Assembly: GCA_902489575.1 (NCBI GenBank)
Contig: CABUAQ010000019.1
Span: 1 to 27,618, forward strand
Length of the DNA stretch: 27,618 nt
Source of the DNA: an uncultured bacterium
Lineage (GTDB): Bacteria > Cyanobacteriota > Vampirovibrionia > Gastranaerophilales > Gastranaerophilaceae
Direction: 5' to 3'
Positions 7,618 to 15,228 of this stretch are shown here, piece after piece. The notes under the pieces were generated by a model. The model ran no database searches and was not told the DNA's origin. It saw only the letters and a program-made list of their open reading frames with translations. Numbering within the stretch: position 1 is the first letter of the stretch; each line of letters opens with the position of its first letter. Both the position numbers and the translations under genes were made by a program.

Positions 7618-9792
7618 ATGTTTAAAAAAAGACTTATTGTCTCAGGACTTTTGTTGTGTTTAATTATCCACAACCTCTCCAATGCTGCATTGGCTGCAAT
7701 TCCGGATTTATCGAATGACCGGAATAATAATGTCAGTGCAATTGTAATTGAAGGTGTGAAGTATCCGGATTTTTCCTATACATTTGTTGGTTCTGACAGG
7801 TGGGAAAATTTCAACCGTAAGATATTTAATTTTAATTTAAAACTAAATAAGTATGCAATTCGTCCTATTCATATAATCTGGGCATCAATCATGCCTGAAT
7901 ATGGAATGGATAGAATCCAATCCGCTACCAGTAATATTGAATATCCAATAAGGCTTATAAGTAGTATTATTCAAAGGGATTTCTCAACCGCAAGGAATGA
8001 AACGATACGATTTTTCACTAATACGATAATAGGTCTCGGCGGGTTATTCGATCCTGCAAAAAGTTTATTTCATATTTATCCTTCAAAAGAGAATATGGAG
8101 CAGGCACTTGCGGGATGTAATATGAAATCGGGTTGTTATTTAGTTCTTCCGATTATTTCTTCAACTACCTTGAGGGGGGTGTTGGGTAAACTTCTTGATA
8201 CTGCATTAAATCCCGGATCATACATTGCAACTCCGGTTTTGGCAATAGTTAAGGCAGGGTTGACTATTAATAAAACTTCTTATATGCAACCGCTTATTAA
8301 AATGGTAGAATCAACCTACGCTGATCCTTATGAAATAGCTAAAAAAGTATACGGGATTGATTCATATATAAAATGTAATAATTTAGATAGAGTGGATATT
8401 GATAAATACCTTCCTAAAGCTGTGCCGCTGCAACTTGCTGAACCTGCGCCAAAAGAACCTGTTATTGATATAAAGAAAACTGAATCAAAAGTTATTGATA
8501 ATGCTAATTTAGTTAAGATAGAGGTATCTTCTGAAATTATTGCTCCAAATTTGTTATATGGAGGGGCGAATATTGATGATGAATTGAAAAATTACAGTAT
8601 GGAAGATTTTAAACTTGATGCTGATATGCTTTTGCCGGAGTATAATCCACAAACCCCCGTTGTTGATTCGATGAGGACTGCATTATTTGATCTTCCCGGT
8701 GTAGATGAATCTATTTGGAATGAATTATCAATATGGAACAGGTGTTTCAACAAAAAAATCAGAACATCTTCAGTTAATGTTACTTCTGGCAGGAACGATT
8801 ATAAGTTCAGATATATTCTCCAAAAAGATAAAAATTCCCCGCTGGCTGTAGTTTATCCTTCTATTGGTGAGGGAATTATGTCTACACATTCGGTTCTTCT
8901 GGCAAAATTATTTTATGATGCGGGATATTCTGTGATAATCCAGGGCAGTCATTTCCAGTGGGAGTTTGTTAATAGTATGCCAGAAGGCTACAGACCAGGT
9001 TTACCGCTTAAAGATGCAGAGCAGCTTAGGATATTGACATTCAAAATTATTGAAACTCTGGAAAAGAAATATGAATGTTCCTTTGGTGACAAAGTTTTTG
9101 TCGGGACATCTTTTGGTGCATTAGTCTCATTATTCGTAGCAGATTTGGAGTCTAGAAATAATACATTAGGAAATTCTAAATTTATTTCAATCTGTCCTCC
9201 TGTCGAACTTATTTATGCAATGAAACAAATTGATAAAAATACCAATGAGTGGGACAAGTCACCGGAATCTTTGAAACAAAAAGTTGCCCTGACTGCAGCG
9301 AAAGTAATGAAACTTTATGAGATGAAGGATGCTGATAACAGTGAATTTTCAATAGATAATATCAGGTCTCTTCCGTTTTCAGATGAAGAAGGAAAACTTA
9401 TTACCGGATTTATTATGCATCAGAAGTTATCTGATTTAATTTTTACTATTGAAAAGGCTCCAAAATCCGAAAAGAGTGATATTTATAAAATGATTAATAA
9501 TATGAACTATCAGGATTACACAAAAAAATATCTTCTTTCAGAGCATGATGAAACCTGTGATGATTTATCTTATGAGGTAAGTCTGCATTCGATTTCTAAT
9601 TTTCTGCAAAATAGCAACAATTATAAAATTTATCATTCATTAAATGACTACCTGACGAATACAAACCAGCTTAAACGTTTAAAGCAGTATTCGGGAAATA
9701 AATCCGTTTATTTTGATAATGGTGCTCATTTAGGTTTTCTTTACCGGCAGGAATTTATTGAAGATTTAAAGAAAACAATATCTGTTAAATAA
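7618..9792 (+). CDS. Exported MlaA (VacJ) - alpha/beta hydrolase fusion
   Basis: Residues 1-27 form a Sec signal peptide ending ALA-A; no plausible lipobox is seen, unlike E. coli MlaA, which is a lipoprotein. Residues about 60-250 match MlaA: DRWENFNRKIFNFN, YAIRPI, TNTIIGLGGLFDPA, GCYLVLPII and TTLRGVLG. MlaA sits at the outer membrane and removes misplaced phospholipid. A Pro/Lys-rich linker (about 268-345) leads to a C-terminal alpha/beta-hydrolase fold (about 395-724) with the nucleophile elbow GTSFG (Ser498), a candidate acid Asp677 (HSLNDYL) and a candidate catalytic His704 (NGAHLGF). The pairing suggests a periplasmic lipase or esterase joined to a lipid-handling domain; this is inference. 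GAGGG precedes the ATG. The fold is about three times the usual MlaA length. A hairpin terminator follows. Confidence 0.85.
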   Translation: MFKKRLIVSGLLLCLIIHNLSNAALAAIPDLSNDRNNNVSAIVIEGVKYPDFSYTFVGSDRWENFNRKIFNFNLKLNKYAIRPIHIIWASIMPEYGMDRIQSATSNIEYPIRLISSIIQRDFSTARNETIRFFTNTIIGLGGLFDPAKSLFHIYPSKENMEQALAGCNMKSGCYLVLPIISSTTLRGVLGKLLDTALNPGSYIATPVLAIVKAGLTINKTSYMQPLIKMVESTYADPYEIAKKVYGIDSYIKCNNLDRVDIDKYLPKAVPLQLAEPAPKEPVIDIKKTESKVIDNANLVKIEVSSEIIAPNLLYGGANIDDELKNYSMEDFKLDADMLLPEYNPQTPVVDSMRTALFDLPGVDESIWNELSIWNRCFNKKIRTSSVNVTSGRNDYKFRYILQKDKNSPLAVVYPSIGEGIMSTHSVLLAKLFYDAGYSVIIQGSHFQWEFVNSMPEGYRPGLPLKDAEQLRILTFKIIETLEKKYECSFGDKVFVGTSFGALVSLFVADLESRNNTLGNSKFISICPPVELIYAMKQIDKNTNEWDKSPESLKQKVALTAAKVMKLYEMKDADNSEFSIDNIRSLPFSDEEGKLITGFIMHQKLSDLIFTIEKAPKSEKSDIYKMINNMNYQDYTKKYLLSEHDETCDDLSYEVSLHSISNFLQNSNNYKIYHSLNDYLTNTNQLKRLKQYSGNKSVYFDNGAHLGFLYRQEFIEDLKKTISVK

Positions 9793-9831
9793 CAGCTGAT
9801 TGATAAATTTGTATTGTAGTTTTGCATAAGA

Positions 9832-9853
9832 AAAGGGGCTCTTCGCCCCTTTC
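9832..9853 (+). terminator. Probable terminator of the MlaA fusion gene
   Basis: AAAGGGGC (9832-9839) pairs with GCCCCTTT (9845-9852) around a five-base loop, 40 bases past the stop codon. The T-tract is short (three T, then CC), so termination may be partial. Confidence 0.6.
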
Positions 9854-9995
9854 CATTCAAGATGAACATAAGCCAGTATTTTTAACTGCTATTTATATAA
9901 ACAATAATATATGATAAGATTTCAATATTTTGGGTTTTTGTTACAAATTTAATATTTTAAATTTAAATAAAAAGACGACTCTGGTTTAGGATATA

Positions 9996-10091
9996 ATGGC
10001 ACATTCAGATATAAAAACGACAATGAGATATGTGCATACAGCTGAAGATCAGATGAAAAAAGCTATGGAAGTTCTTAATTCATATAATTAG
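9996..10091 (+). pseudogene. C-terminal remnant of a tyrosine-recombinase integrase
   Basis: The 31 codons from 9996 read MAHSDIKTTMRYVHTAEDQM and on to a TAG. This is the conserved end of phage-type integrases: the HS.IKTTMRYVH block, with the box-III His (His3) and the nucleophile Tyr (Tyr12 here). Everything upstream of it is missing; a TAG stands in frame nine bases before the ATG, and no other integrase block is found nearby. It lies about 90 bases from the 3' end of tRNA-Tyr, a typical integration target, and reads toward it. The simplest reading is the scar of a decayed or excised element. It has no ribosome binding site and is unlikely to be expressed as a functional protein. Confidence 0.8.
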
Positions 10092-10134
10092 GATTTAATT
10101 CAAAAGTAGGTAATGGACATAGAGTGGCTGTTTA

Positions 10135-10176
10135 TAAAAATAAAAAACCCTGAAACTTAAATAGAATCAAGGTTTT
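10135..10176 (-). terminator. Intrinsic terminator of the tRNA operon
   Basis: On the minus strand AAAACCTTGA (10167-10176) pairs with TCAGGGTTTT (10144-10153), with one G-T wobble, and is followed by TTATTTTTA. It starts four bases after the tRNA-Tyr CCA end. Confidence 0.75.
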
Positions 10177-10179
10177 AAA

Positions 10180-10265
<86 letters not shown>

Positions 10266-10310
10266 TTATTTAGTTTTCAATTGCCTTGTTTGGTCCGGAC
10301 TTTTTAAATT

Positions 10311-10382
<72 letters not shown>

Positions 10383-10404
10383 TTGAGAATTTTTTCAGTA
10401 AAAA

Positions 10405-10477
10405 AGCCGGTAATGGGACTCGAACCTACAACCTACGGTTTACAAAACCGTTGCTCTGCCAATTGAGCTATACCGGC
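10405..10477 (-). tRNA. tRNA-Thr (anticodon TGT)
   Basis: The acceptor GCCGGTA pairs with TACCGGC; the anticodon stem ACGGT / ACCGT encloses TTTGTAA with anticodon TGT; the T-arm contains GGTTCGAGTCC. The discriminator base reads T and CCA is not encoded. It is the promoter-proximal tRNA of the cluster and decodes ACA. Confidence 0.96.
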
Positions 10478-10494
10478 GCGTGTTTGTGTAATTG

Positions 10495-10523
10495 ATTATA
10501 ATCAAAAAATTTTTTACTGTCAA
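10495..10523 (-). promoter_or_regulatory. Perfect consensus promoter of the tRNA operon
   Basis: On the minus strand TTGACA (10518-10523) and TATAAT (10495-10500) are separated by exactly 17 bases, 18 bases ahead of the first tRNA. Both hexamers match the sigma70 consensus in full, as expected for stable RNA. A TATAAT on the plus strand (10541-10546) serves the divergent DUF486 gene, so the two promoters lie back to back. Confidence 0.9.
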
Positions 10524-10579
10524 GTATTTTTTATTTGTAATATAATGCAGGTGTAAATAGTCTATTTTAAAGGATTTTT

Positions 10580-10921
10580 ATGATTAGAGCAATTGTGCCG
10601 ATAGTTTTGCTTTTTATATCAAATATTTTTATGACATTTGCCTGGTACGGACATTTGAAATTCAAATCTCCTGCTTTGTGGCTTGTTGTACTTACAAGCT
10701 GGGGGATTGCACTTTTTGAATATTGCTTCCAGGTTCCTGCAAATCGCATGGGATACGAAGTGTACAATGCTGCTCAATTAAAAACTATTCAGGAAGTTAT
10801 AACACTTGTTGTGTTTAGTTTCTTTTCTGTATTATATTTGAGAGAGCAATTTAAGTGGAATTATCTTGTCGGCTTTTGTTTTATCATATTGGCTGTTTTT
10901 TTTATTTTTAAAAAATGGTAG
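10580..10921 (+). CDS. DUF486 / DMT-superfamily small membrane protein
   Basis: This 113-residue inner-membrane protein has about four transmembrane helices (about residues 4-22, 33-50, 73-88, 93-111). The family blocks FMTFAWYGHLK, SWGIALFEYCFQVPANRMGY and AQLKTIQEVITL are characteristic of DUF486 (PF04342), a half-size relative of drug/metabolite transporters that presumably works as a dimer. The substrate is unknown. The length is normal. AAAGGA precedes the ATG by about seven bases; a TATAAT at 10541-10546 is the likely -10 but its -35 is poor. Confidence 0.88.
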   Translation: MIRAIVPIVLLFISNIFMTFAWYGHLKFKSPALWLVVLTSWGIALFEYCFQVPANRMGYEVYNAAQLKTIQEVITLVVFSFFSVLYLREQFKWNYLVGFCFIILAVFFIFKKW

Positions 10922-10981
10922 TGAAAATATTTTTCTACAAGAGCGTACTTTTATTACAGGGTAAATATTTGTAAAAAAAAC

Positions 10982-11010
10982 TTGATTTTAAATATTCAGT
11001 ATTATAGAAT
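10982..11010 (+). promoter_or_regulatory. Likely promoter of rpmE
   Basis: TTGATT (10982-10987) and TAGAAT (11005-11010) are separated by 17 bases, giving a leader of about 50 bases before the rpmE start. Confidence 0.5.
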
Positions 11011-11068
11011 TTTGTTAGTCGAATGTAAATAATATTCAAGTTTGGAATCTTGAAAGAAAGAGGTAACT

Positions 11069-11272
11069 ATGAAAAGCGGAATCCATCCGGATTATAAGAA
11101 AACTACAATTAAGTGTGTTTGTGGTAACGAAATTGAAACAGGTTCTGTTGTTGAAGGTTTAACAGTTGAAATTTGTAACAACTGCCACCCGTTCTATACA
11201 GGTCAGCAAAAAATATTAGACTCTGAAGGTAGAGTTGAAAGATTCAACAAAAGATACGGTAAGAAAAACTAA
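11069..11272 (+). CDS. rpmE: Ribosomal protein bL31 (zinc-binding form)
   Basis: The 67 residues start MKSGIHPDYKKTTIKC and end RVERFNKRYGKKN, as in bL31 of the large ribosomal subunit. Cys16, Cys18, Cys36 and Cys39 form the zinc site, so this is the C+ type rather than the zinc-independent paralogue. AAAGAGG lies upstream of the ATG at good spacing. It is monocistronic, with its own promoter and a strong terminator. Confidence 0.97.
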   Translation: MKSGIHPDYKKTTIKCVCGNEIETGSVVEGLTVEICNNCHPFYTGQQKILDSEGRVERFNKRYGKKN

Positions 11273-11297
11273 TCTTTTTTTTGTAATAAAATTTTTC

Positions 11298-11325
11298 AAA
11301 AGCTGTTCATTTAGAACAGCTTTTT
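11298..11325 (+). terminator. Intrinsic terminator of rpmE
   Basis: AAAAGCTGTTC (11298-11308) pairs perfectly with GAACAGCTTTT (11314-11324) around a five-base loop, with T residues at the end. It starts 25 bases after the rpmE stop. Confidence 0.92.
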
Positions 11326-11358
11326 GTATTAATTTGTTTAATAACTTCTGTAAAATAT

Positions 11359-11386
11359 TTGTCCATAGTTTTTAGCATGTTATATT
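11359..11386 (+). promoter_or_regulatory. Likely promoter of thyX-dtd
   Basis: TTGTCC (11359-11364) and TATATT (11381-11386) are spaced 16 bases apart, just after the rpmE terminator and about 22 bases before the thyX start. Confidence 0.45.
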
Positions 11387-11408
11387 CTTATTAAAAAGGA
11401 GTATGGGA

Positions 11409-12125
11409 ATGGAAAATAATAATAAACCGGTTGTAAATCTTATTTCAAAGCCGGAAAATATGTTGAAAACTATTTACACTGCGTGTAGAACTTGTTATAG
11501 CGCAGATTATCCGATAAATATTTATGAAAGTACTGATGATGAAGAAAAAATGCTTAAACTTATCAAGAGAGTTGTTGGTTCAGGTCATTATTCAACAATT
11601 GAGCATATCCAGGTTAGTTTTGCTATTTCAAATGTATCAAGAGCATGTACTCATCAACTTGTAAGACACAGACACATGTCTTTTTCTCAAAAGTCTCAGA
11701 GATATGTTAGGGAGAAAGGTCAATTTGATTATATAATTCCGCCGACTATTGATCGGAACCCTGAGCTAAGAAAAAATTTTATATCGTTTATGGAACAAAT
11801 TTCCCGGCAATACCAGGAATTCATAGATGCAGGTATTCCTGCTGAAGATGCACGTTTTGTTATGCCGAATGCAGCTGCAAGTTCTATGGTTACAAGTTTG
11901 AATTTAAGAGAACTTATCCATCTTGCTAACTTGAGACTGTGCACAAGAGCGCAGTATGAGATTAGATGTCTTGTTAAGGGCATGTGCGATGCGCTTGTGG
12001 CAGAGGAACCATGGTTAAAAGAGTATCTTGTTCCAAAATGTGAAAGGCTAGGTTTTTGCGATGAGGATAAGTCTTGCGGTCGCAAAATTACGAAAGAAGA
12101 CCTCTTTGCAAAGGCGGATTTATAA
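11409..12125 (+). CDS. thyX: Flavin-dependent thymidylate synthase ThyX
   Basis: ThyX makes dTMP from dUMP using FAD, NADPH and methylenetetrahydrofolate in the cytosol. The signature RHRxxSxxxxSxR is present at residues 86-98 (RHRHMSFSQKSQR), preceded by HYSTIEH and followed by ARFVMPNA and NLRELIHLANLR. I place the start at 11409 (238 aa) rather than 11403, because AAGGAG at 11396-11401 would be only one base from the first ATG but seven from the second. The family is usually 210-250 aa. dtd follows after one base, so they are co-transcribed. Use of ThyX suggests that ThyA may be absent, which the window cannot show. Confidence 0.96.
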   Translation: MENNNKPVVNLISKPENMLKTIYTACRTCYSADYPINIYESTDDEEKMLKLIKRVVGSGHYSTIEHIQVSFAISNVSRACTHQLVRHRHMSFSQKSQRYVREKGQFDYIIPPTIDRNPELRKNFISFMEQISRQYQEFIDAGIPAEDARFVMPNAAASSMVTSLNLRELIHLANLRLCTRAQYEIRCLVKGMCDALVAEEPWLKEYLVPKCERLGFCDEDKSCGRKITKEDLFAKADL

Positions 12126-12126
12126 G

Positions 12127-12564
12127 ATGAAAGCACTTATTCAAAGGGTGAAAAAAGCTTCTGTTACAATTGACGGTGAGTTATATTCTCAAATAAATGC
12201 AGGAATGCTTGTTTTTCTTGGGGTTGAAAAAGGGGATGAACGCATTAATGCAGATAACTTAGCGCAAAAGCTTGTGAGTTTGCGTATTTATGAAGATAGT
12301 AATGAAAAAATGAACTTGTCAATAAAAGATGTACAAGGTGAAATGCTTATTGTTTCTCAATTTACGTTGTGTGGAGATTGTAAAAAAGGTACCAGACCAA
12401 GTTTTGATAAGTCCGCGCCTCCTGATATCGCAAGAGATCTTTATGAATATTTTATTGCGAAAGTTAAAGAATTTAGTGTTCCGGTTAAAACAGGAAAATT
12501 CGCAGCCATGATGGATATTGAGCTTGTAAATGACGGTCCTGTGACTTTTATGGTTGAAAAGTAA
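12127..12564 (+). CDS. dtd: D-aminoacyl-tRNA deacylase DTD
   Basis: DTD removes D-amino acids (and glycine) mischarged on tRNA. The two family motifs are present: SQFTL at residues 77-81 and NDGPVT at 135-140, whose Gly-Pro forms the chiral-selective loop; RPSF lies at 90-93. The length of 145 aa is standard. I place the start at ATG 12127 (MKALIQRVKKASV), one base after the thyX stop; the longer in-frame start inside thyX would add 22 residues foreign to the family. Confidence 0.96.
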   Translation: MKALIQRVKKASVTIDGELYSQINAGMLVFLGVEKGDERINADNLAQKLVSLRIYEDSNEKMNLSIKDVQGEMLIVSQFTLCGDCKKGTRPSFDKSAPPDIARDLYEYFIAKVKEFSVPVKTGKFAAMMDIELVNDGPVTFMVEK

Positions 12565-12593
12565 CTTTTTGTGAATATTAATTTTTAAATTGA

Positions 12594-12646
12594 AAACTCT
12601 CTGAATTATATGTGTTTATTTATATGAGCAGTATAAGAGAGAGTTT
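12594..12646 (+). repeat. Inverted repeat in the leader of the coiled-coil gene
   Basis: AAACTCTCT (12594-12602) is the exact reverse complement of AGAGAGTTT (12638-12646), with a 35-base loop. The right arm contains the only purine-rich stretch (GAGAG) that could serve as ribosome binding site for the ATG at 12650, so folding would hide it. No T-tract follows, so a terminator is unlikely. Confidence 0.5.
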
Positions 12647-12649
12647 GTC

Positions 12650-13957
12650 ATGAGTTGGTTTAAAAGTTTCAAGACTAATATTCCTAAAACAACCGGAGTT
12701 CAGCCAAGTATAAAAACTGAACGCAGACCTTCGGCTGATAAGTCTGAAAAAACAGATACCAGCTATCAAACACAAGGTGTCAGATATAAGCAGGATGTAA
12801 AGGATATCGATGGTGTTTTAAATGCTTTAGGACCAACTCCGGAAGAAAAAGCTGCGAACAATTCTAATAATGTTTCAGTCGACGGGAATAATAAATCCGA
12901 CGCTATCTCCGGCGGAAGAATTTCAACAGATACTGCACAGGCAGAAGCTCTGCTTTCTCAAGGACAGGCAAAGATGGAGGAGGCAAATAGTAAAGGCGAA
13001 GATTGCAAATCAAAAACTCAACAAACTCAAAGTGATATGGCTGTGGCTCAGCAACAGCAGCAAAAGGCAGTATCTGAAACCCAAAATGTTAAAACTAGTT
13101 TAACTTCTTTACAGCAAAAAAGAGATTCTCTTCAGCGGGAAATCAAGACGACAAGTGATGAAATTGCAAAAGAAGAACAAAAATTACAAAAAGAAGAACA
13201 GGAAATAAAGCAACTTCAACAAGAAGCGGAGTCGTTAAAGAACAGTTCTGATCCTAAGGATCAGGAAAAACTAAAAAGTATATCAGCCAAAATTGGTGCA
13301 AAAAGTAAAAATTTAACTGCGATCACAGCAAGGCTTAGAACAAGACATGCTAAACTTTCCAATACTACAAGAACTTTAAAGCAAACCTCTCAAAAAGAAA
13401 ACTCTTATTATAAACAAATGAATAATCTTGCAAAGCAGTATCAGCAGTCAAATTCTAAAATACAAGAATTTGCACAGACACTTTACGAAATATCTGCAAC
13501 AGTTAAACAATTGGGTGATACGACTGCAAATATCGGAAAAACAATGAAAGCTACCGGCGAAGCGATAGTTGCTGCTGCAACTGCCAGTAGTTTTCTTTCA
13601 TTTGGAATATCTGCTTCTGCAATTCCTTTGGGAAAACAGCTTATATCTACAGGCATGCAGGTTAATCAAGTAGGTACTCAGGTTTCTGGAATTGGTACTA
13701 TGGGTATACAGGCTTCAAATGCTACTATTGCAGTTACACAACCTGCCGGACTTCAGATTGGTAAGTTCTTGAGTGCATCTACAACTGCGATAGCCGGCGG
13801 CAACTCTGTAACATCTTCTATTGGAAGTTTTGATTCCGATTTGGGAAAAATGCTTTCAAGTATTCAGACTATTGAAACCAAGGCTCAAGAGTTTTTGAGC
13901 ATCGAAAATCTTATAACGCAAATGGGTGAAGACAAAGAAAATGTTAAGGAAAGTTAA
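12650..13957 (+). CDS. Unknown coiled-coil protein with hydrophobic segment
   Basis: I do not recognise this 435-residue protein. Residues 1-95 are polar and probably disordered (Ser, Lys, Asn, Thr). Residues about 95-290 are Gln/Lys/Glu-rich with heptad-like spacing and should form long coiled coils. About 300-325 is a hydrophobic Ala/Ser stretch (AIVAAATASSFLSFGISASA), followed by an Ala/Gly/Ser/Gln-rich part with possible small amphipathic helices. No Sec signal peptide is seen. Coiled coil plus hydrophobic segment without a signal peptide is the general layout of type III translocators and some effectors, but no homology can be claimed. The ribosome binding site is weak and lies in an inverted repeat. 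It is probably transcribed alone; no terminator with a T-tract follows. Confidence 0.7.
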   Translation: MSWFKSFKTNIPKTTGVQPSIKTERRPSADKSEKTDTSYQTQGVRYKQDVKDIDGVLNALGPTPEEKAANNSNNVSVDGNNKSDAISGGRISTDTAQAEALLSQGQAKMEEANSKGEDCKSKTQQTQSDMAVAQQQQQKAVSETQNVKTSLTSLQQKRDSLQREIKTTSDEIAKEEQKLQKEEQEIKQLQQEAESLKNSSDPKDQEKLKSISAKIGAKSKNLTAITARLRTRHAKLSNTTRTLKQTSQKENSYYKQMNNLAKQYQQSNSKIQEFAQTLYEISATVKQLGDTTANIGKTMKATGEAIVAAATASSFLSFGISASAIPLGKQLISTGMQVNQVGTQVSGIGTMGIQASNATIAVTQPAGLQIGKFLSASTTAIAGGNSVTSSIGSFDSDLGKMLSSIQTIETKAQEFLSIENLITQMGEDKENVKES

Positions 13958-13998
13958 TGCTGTTGCAGCTGTTTTGCGCTCATAAATACCCCAAACCC

Positions 13999-14027
13999 TT
14001 GCATAATTTTTTAGTTCATGTTAAAAT
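13999..14027 (+). promoter_or_regulatory. Likely promoter of the 14135-rimM-trmD operon
   Basis: TTGCAT (13999-14004) and TAAAAT (14022-14027) have a 17-base spacer. The leader would be about 100 bases long. It lies in the 177-base gap after the coiled-coil gene. Confidence 0.5.
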
Positions 14028-14134
14028 ATTACTGTAAGTTTTATTTTTTTATTTGAAATCGATTTATATTGTGAGGATGTTACCTTAAATTTATTTTATT
14101 ATGAGTTATTTTTATCAATTAAGAGGCTTTTATT

Positions 14135-15226
14135 ATGTATGTAAACAAGTGCATTAAGTGCGGTCGTGAGTTTGAAACAAAAAACCCTAAAAGAGTCATT
14201 TGCCCGGATTGTTTATACCCGGATAAAAAAATGATGGTAGGTTCGACCGACTCAGGAGAAACCCCGACAGCTACAGCAACAACAAGCGATATGCCACGTA
14301 GTTATTCAACCGAAGATAAACCGCAATTCTACAGCAGTTATTCCAGCGGAGGGGATGAAAATCCGAGACCTTATAACAGGCCTCAGCGTTCTTATAATAA
14401 CCAGAGTGGCAACTATAATCGTGATAATCGACAGAGTGGTTATAATCGCTATAATAACCAGAGTGGCGGCTATAATCGTGATAATCGCCGCTATAACAAT
14501 AATCAGTCCGGTGGCTATAATCGAGACAATCGTCAGGGCAGTTACAATAGAAGCGGTTTTAATAATAACCGTACAGGCGGTTATCAGCAAAGAAGGCCGC
14601 AAAATAACAGATTTAATAAACGACCTAATAATAGAAACAATGCACCAAAACAGTTGTTGGTGAGCAGAGAGCAGTTGGAACAAATAGAATTGCTTTACAA
14701 GCTTATGCTTCCGCTGCCAAACCCGGATGCGCATGAAGTTATTGGTGAAAAAATAGGTCTGGAACCAAGGAAGGTATTTTTCGGGATTAATCTTGTAAGA
14801 CAAAAGATGATGCTTCCGAAATTACCGTTCCCTAAACGAAAGTTGGCTATTACTCCTGATCAGCTTAATGCTATTAAAATGTTGTATGAGCCGTTGTTGC
14901 CGCTTCCGCCAATTGGTTGCCATAAAATTATTGCGGCTCAGTTGAAAATGGATGAATGGAGAGTTCACGTAGGCATTGGGCTTGTTCGTGCTCAAATGGG
15001 GATGGAACGTTGGAATCAAGAACGCGAAGATGCTCCGGAAGAGTTTAAAAAACAAAAAGCAGATACAGATAAGACCGTGAAGAAAACCGCTAAGTCCAAA
15101 AAAGCAGAATCTGCAGATAAATCGGATGCGGTTGTTGAGGCACCTCAACCGGAGGTTGAAGAAGCTCCAAAGAAAAAACGCGGGAGAAAACCTAAAGCTG
15201 CTGAGGAACCGGCTGAAGAAGAATAG
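14135..15226 (+). CDS. Zinc-ribbon, disordered, duplicated-helical, AT-hook protein
   Basis: I do not recognise a named family. Order of parts: a zinc ribbon (Cys6/Cys9 and Cys23/Cys26); a Ser/Thr-rich linker; an Asn/Gly/Tyr/Arg-rich low-complexity stretch (about 75-170) with repeated YNRDNR; two gapless copies of a helical module, A at 174-229 and B at 237-292, both with QL..I..LY...LPLP and ending in LVR..M; a Lys/Glu-rich tail with the AT-hook core RGRKP at 349-353. The modules look like helix-turn-helix units. Such parts suggest binding to RNA or AT-rich DNA, possibly with condensate-like behaviour; this is inference. AGAGG precedes the ATG at 14135. The stop is two bases before rimM, so it is co-transcribed with rimM and trmD. 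Confidence 0.8.
   Translation: MYVNKCIKCGREFETKNPKRVICPDCLYPDKKMMVGSTDSGETPTATATTSDMPRSYSTEDKPQFYSSYSSGGDENPRPYNRPQRSYNNQSGNYNRDNRQSGYNRYNNQSGGYNRDNRRYNNNQSGGYNRDNRQGSYNRSGFNNNRTGGYQQRRPQNNRFNKRPNNRNNAPKQLLVSREQLEQIELLYKLMLPLPNPDAHEVIGEKIGLEPRKVFFGINLVRQKMMLPKLPFPKRKLAITPDQLNAIKMLYEPLLPLPPIGCHKIIAAQLKMDEWRVHVGIGLVRAQMGMERWNQEREDAPEEFKKQKADTDKTVKKTAKSKKAESADKSDAVVEAPQPEVEEAPKKKRGRKPKAAEEPAEEE
14414..14533 (+). repeat. Degenerate coding repeats (YNRDNR units)
   Basis: An 18-base unit coding YNRDNR occurs at 14414-14431, 14471-14488 and 14516-14533, with a variant (YNRYNN) between the first two. The spacing is uneven (57 and 45 bases), and spacer residues are QSGG, RQ or NN. These repeats also create open frames on other strands that are not genes. 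Confidence 0.75.
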
Positions 15227-15228
15227 TT

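Larger units (their letters stand above)
9793..10179. other. Gene-poor interval holding terminators and an integrase remnant
   Basis: This stretch contains the terminator of the MlaA fusion (9832-9853), the integrase fragment (9996-10091) and the tRNA-operon terminator (10144-10176). The AT-rich segment 9854-9995 shows no open frame with a ribosome binding site, no hairpin and no recognisable repeat. I could not find a duplicated tRNA 3' end that would mark the far attachment site. Confidence 0.6.

Noticed and set aside
7618..7680. Lipoprotein signal (LLLC at residues 11-14) in the MlaA fusion
   Set aside because: The Cys lies too early, within the hydrophobic core, and a better Sec cleavage site (ALA-A) follows at about residue 27.
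12061..12126. Upstream extension of dtd into thyX
   Set aside because: ATG at 12127 gives the exact DTD N-terminus MKALIQRV; the extra 22 residues overlap thyX and match nothing in the family.
13958..13985. Possible terminator after the coiled-coil gene
   Set aside because: Only a four-base GCTG/CAGC pairing is found, without a T-tract.
14414..14533. Possible CRISPR-like repeats
   Set aside because: The repeats are coding, uneven in spacing and degenerate; no equal-length unique spacers are present and no cas gene is seen.
14306..14803. Long open frames on the other frames of the low-complexity gene (also 14355-14663)
   Set aside because: They arise from the repeated Tyr-Asn-Arg codons of the 14135-15226 gene; the Ile/Thr-rich translations are shadows of the repeat.
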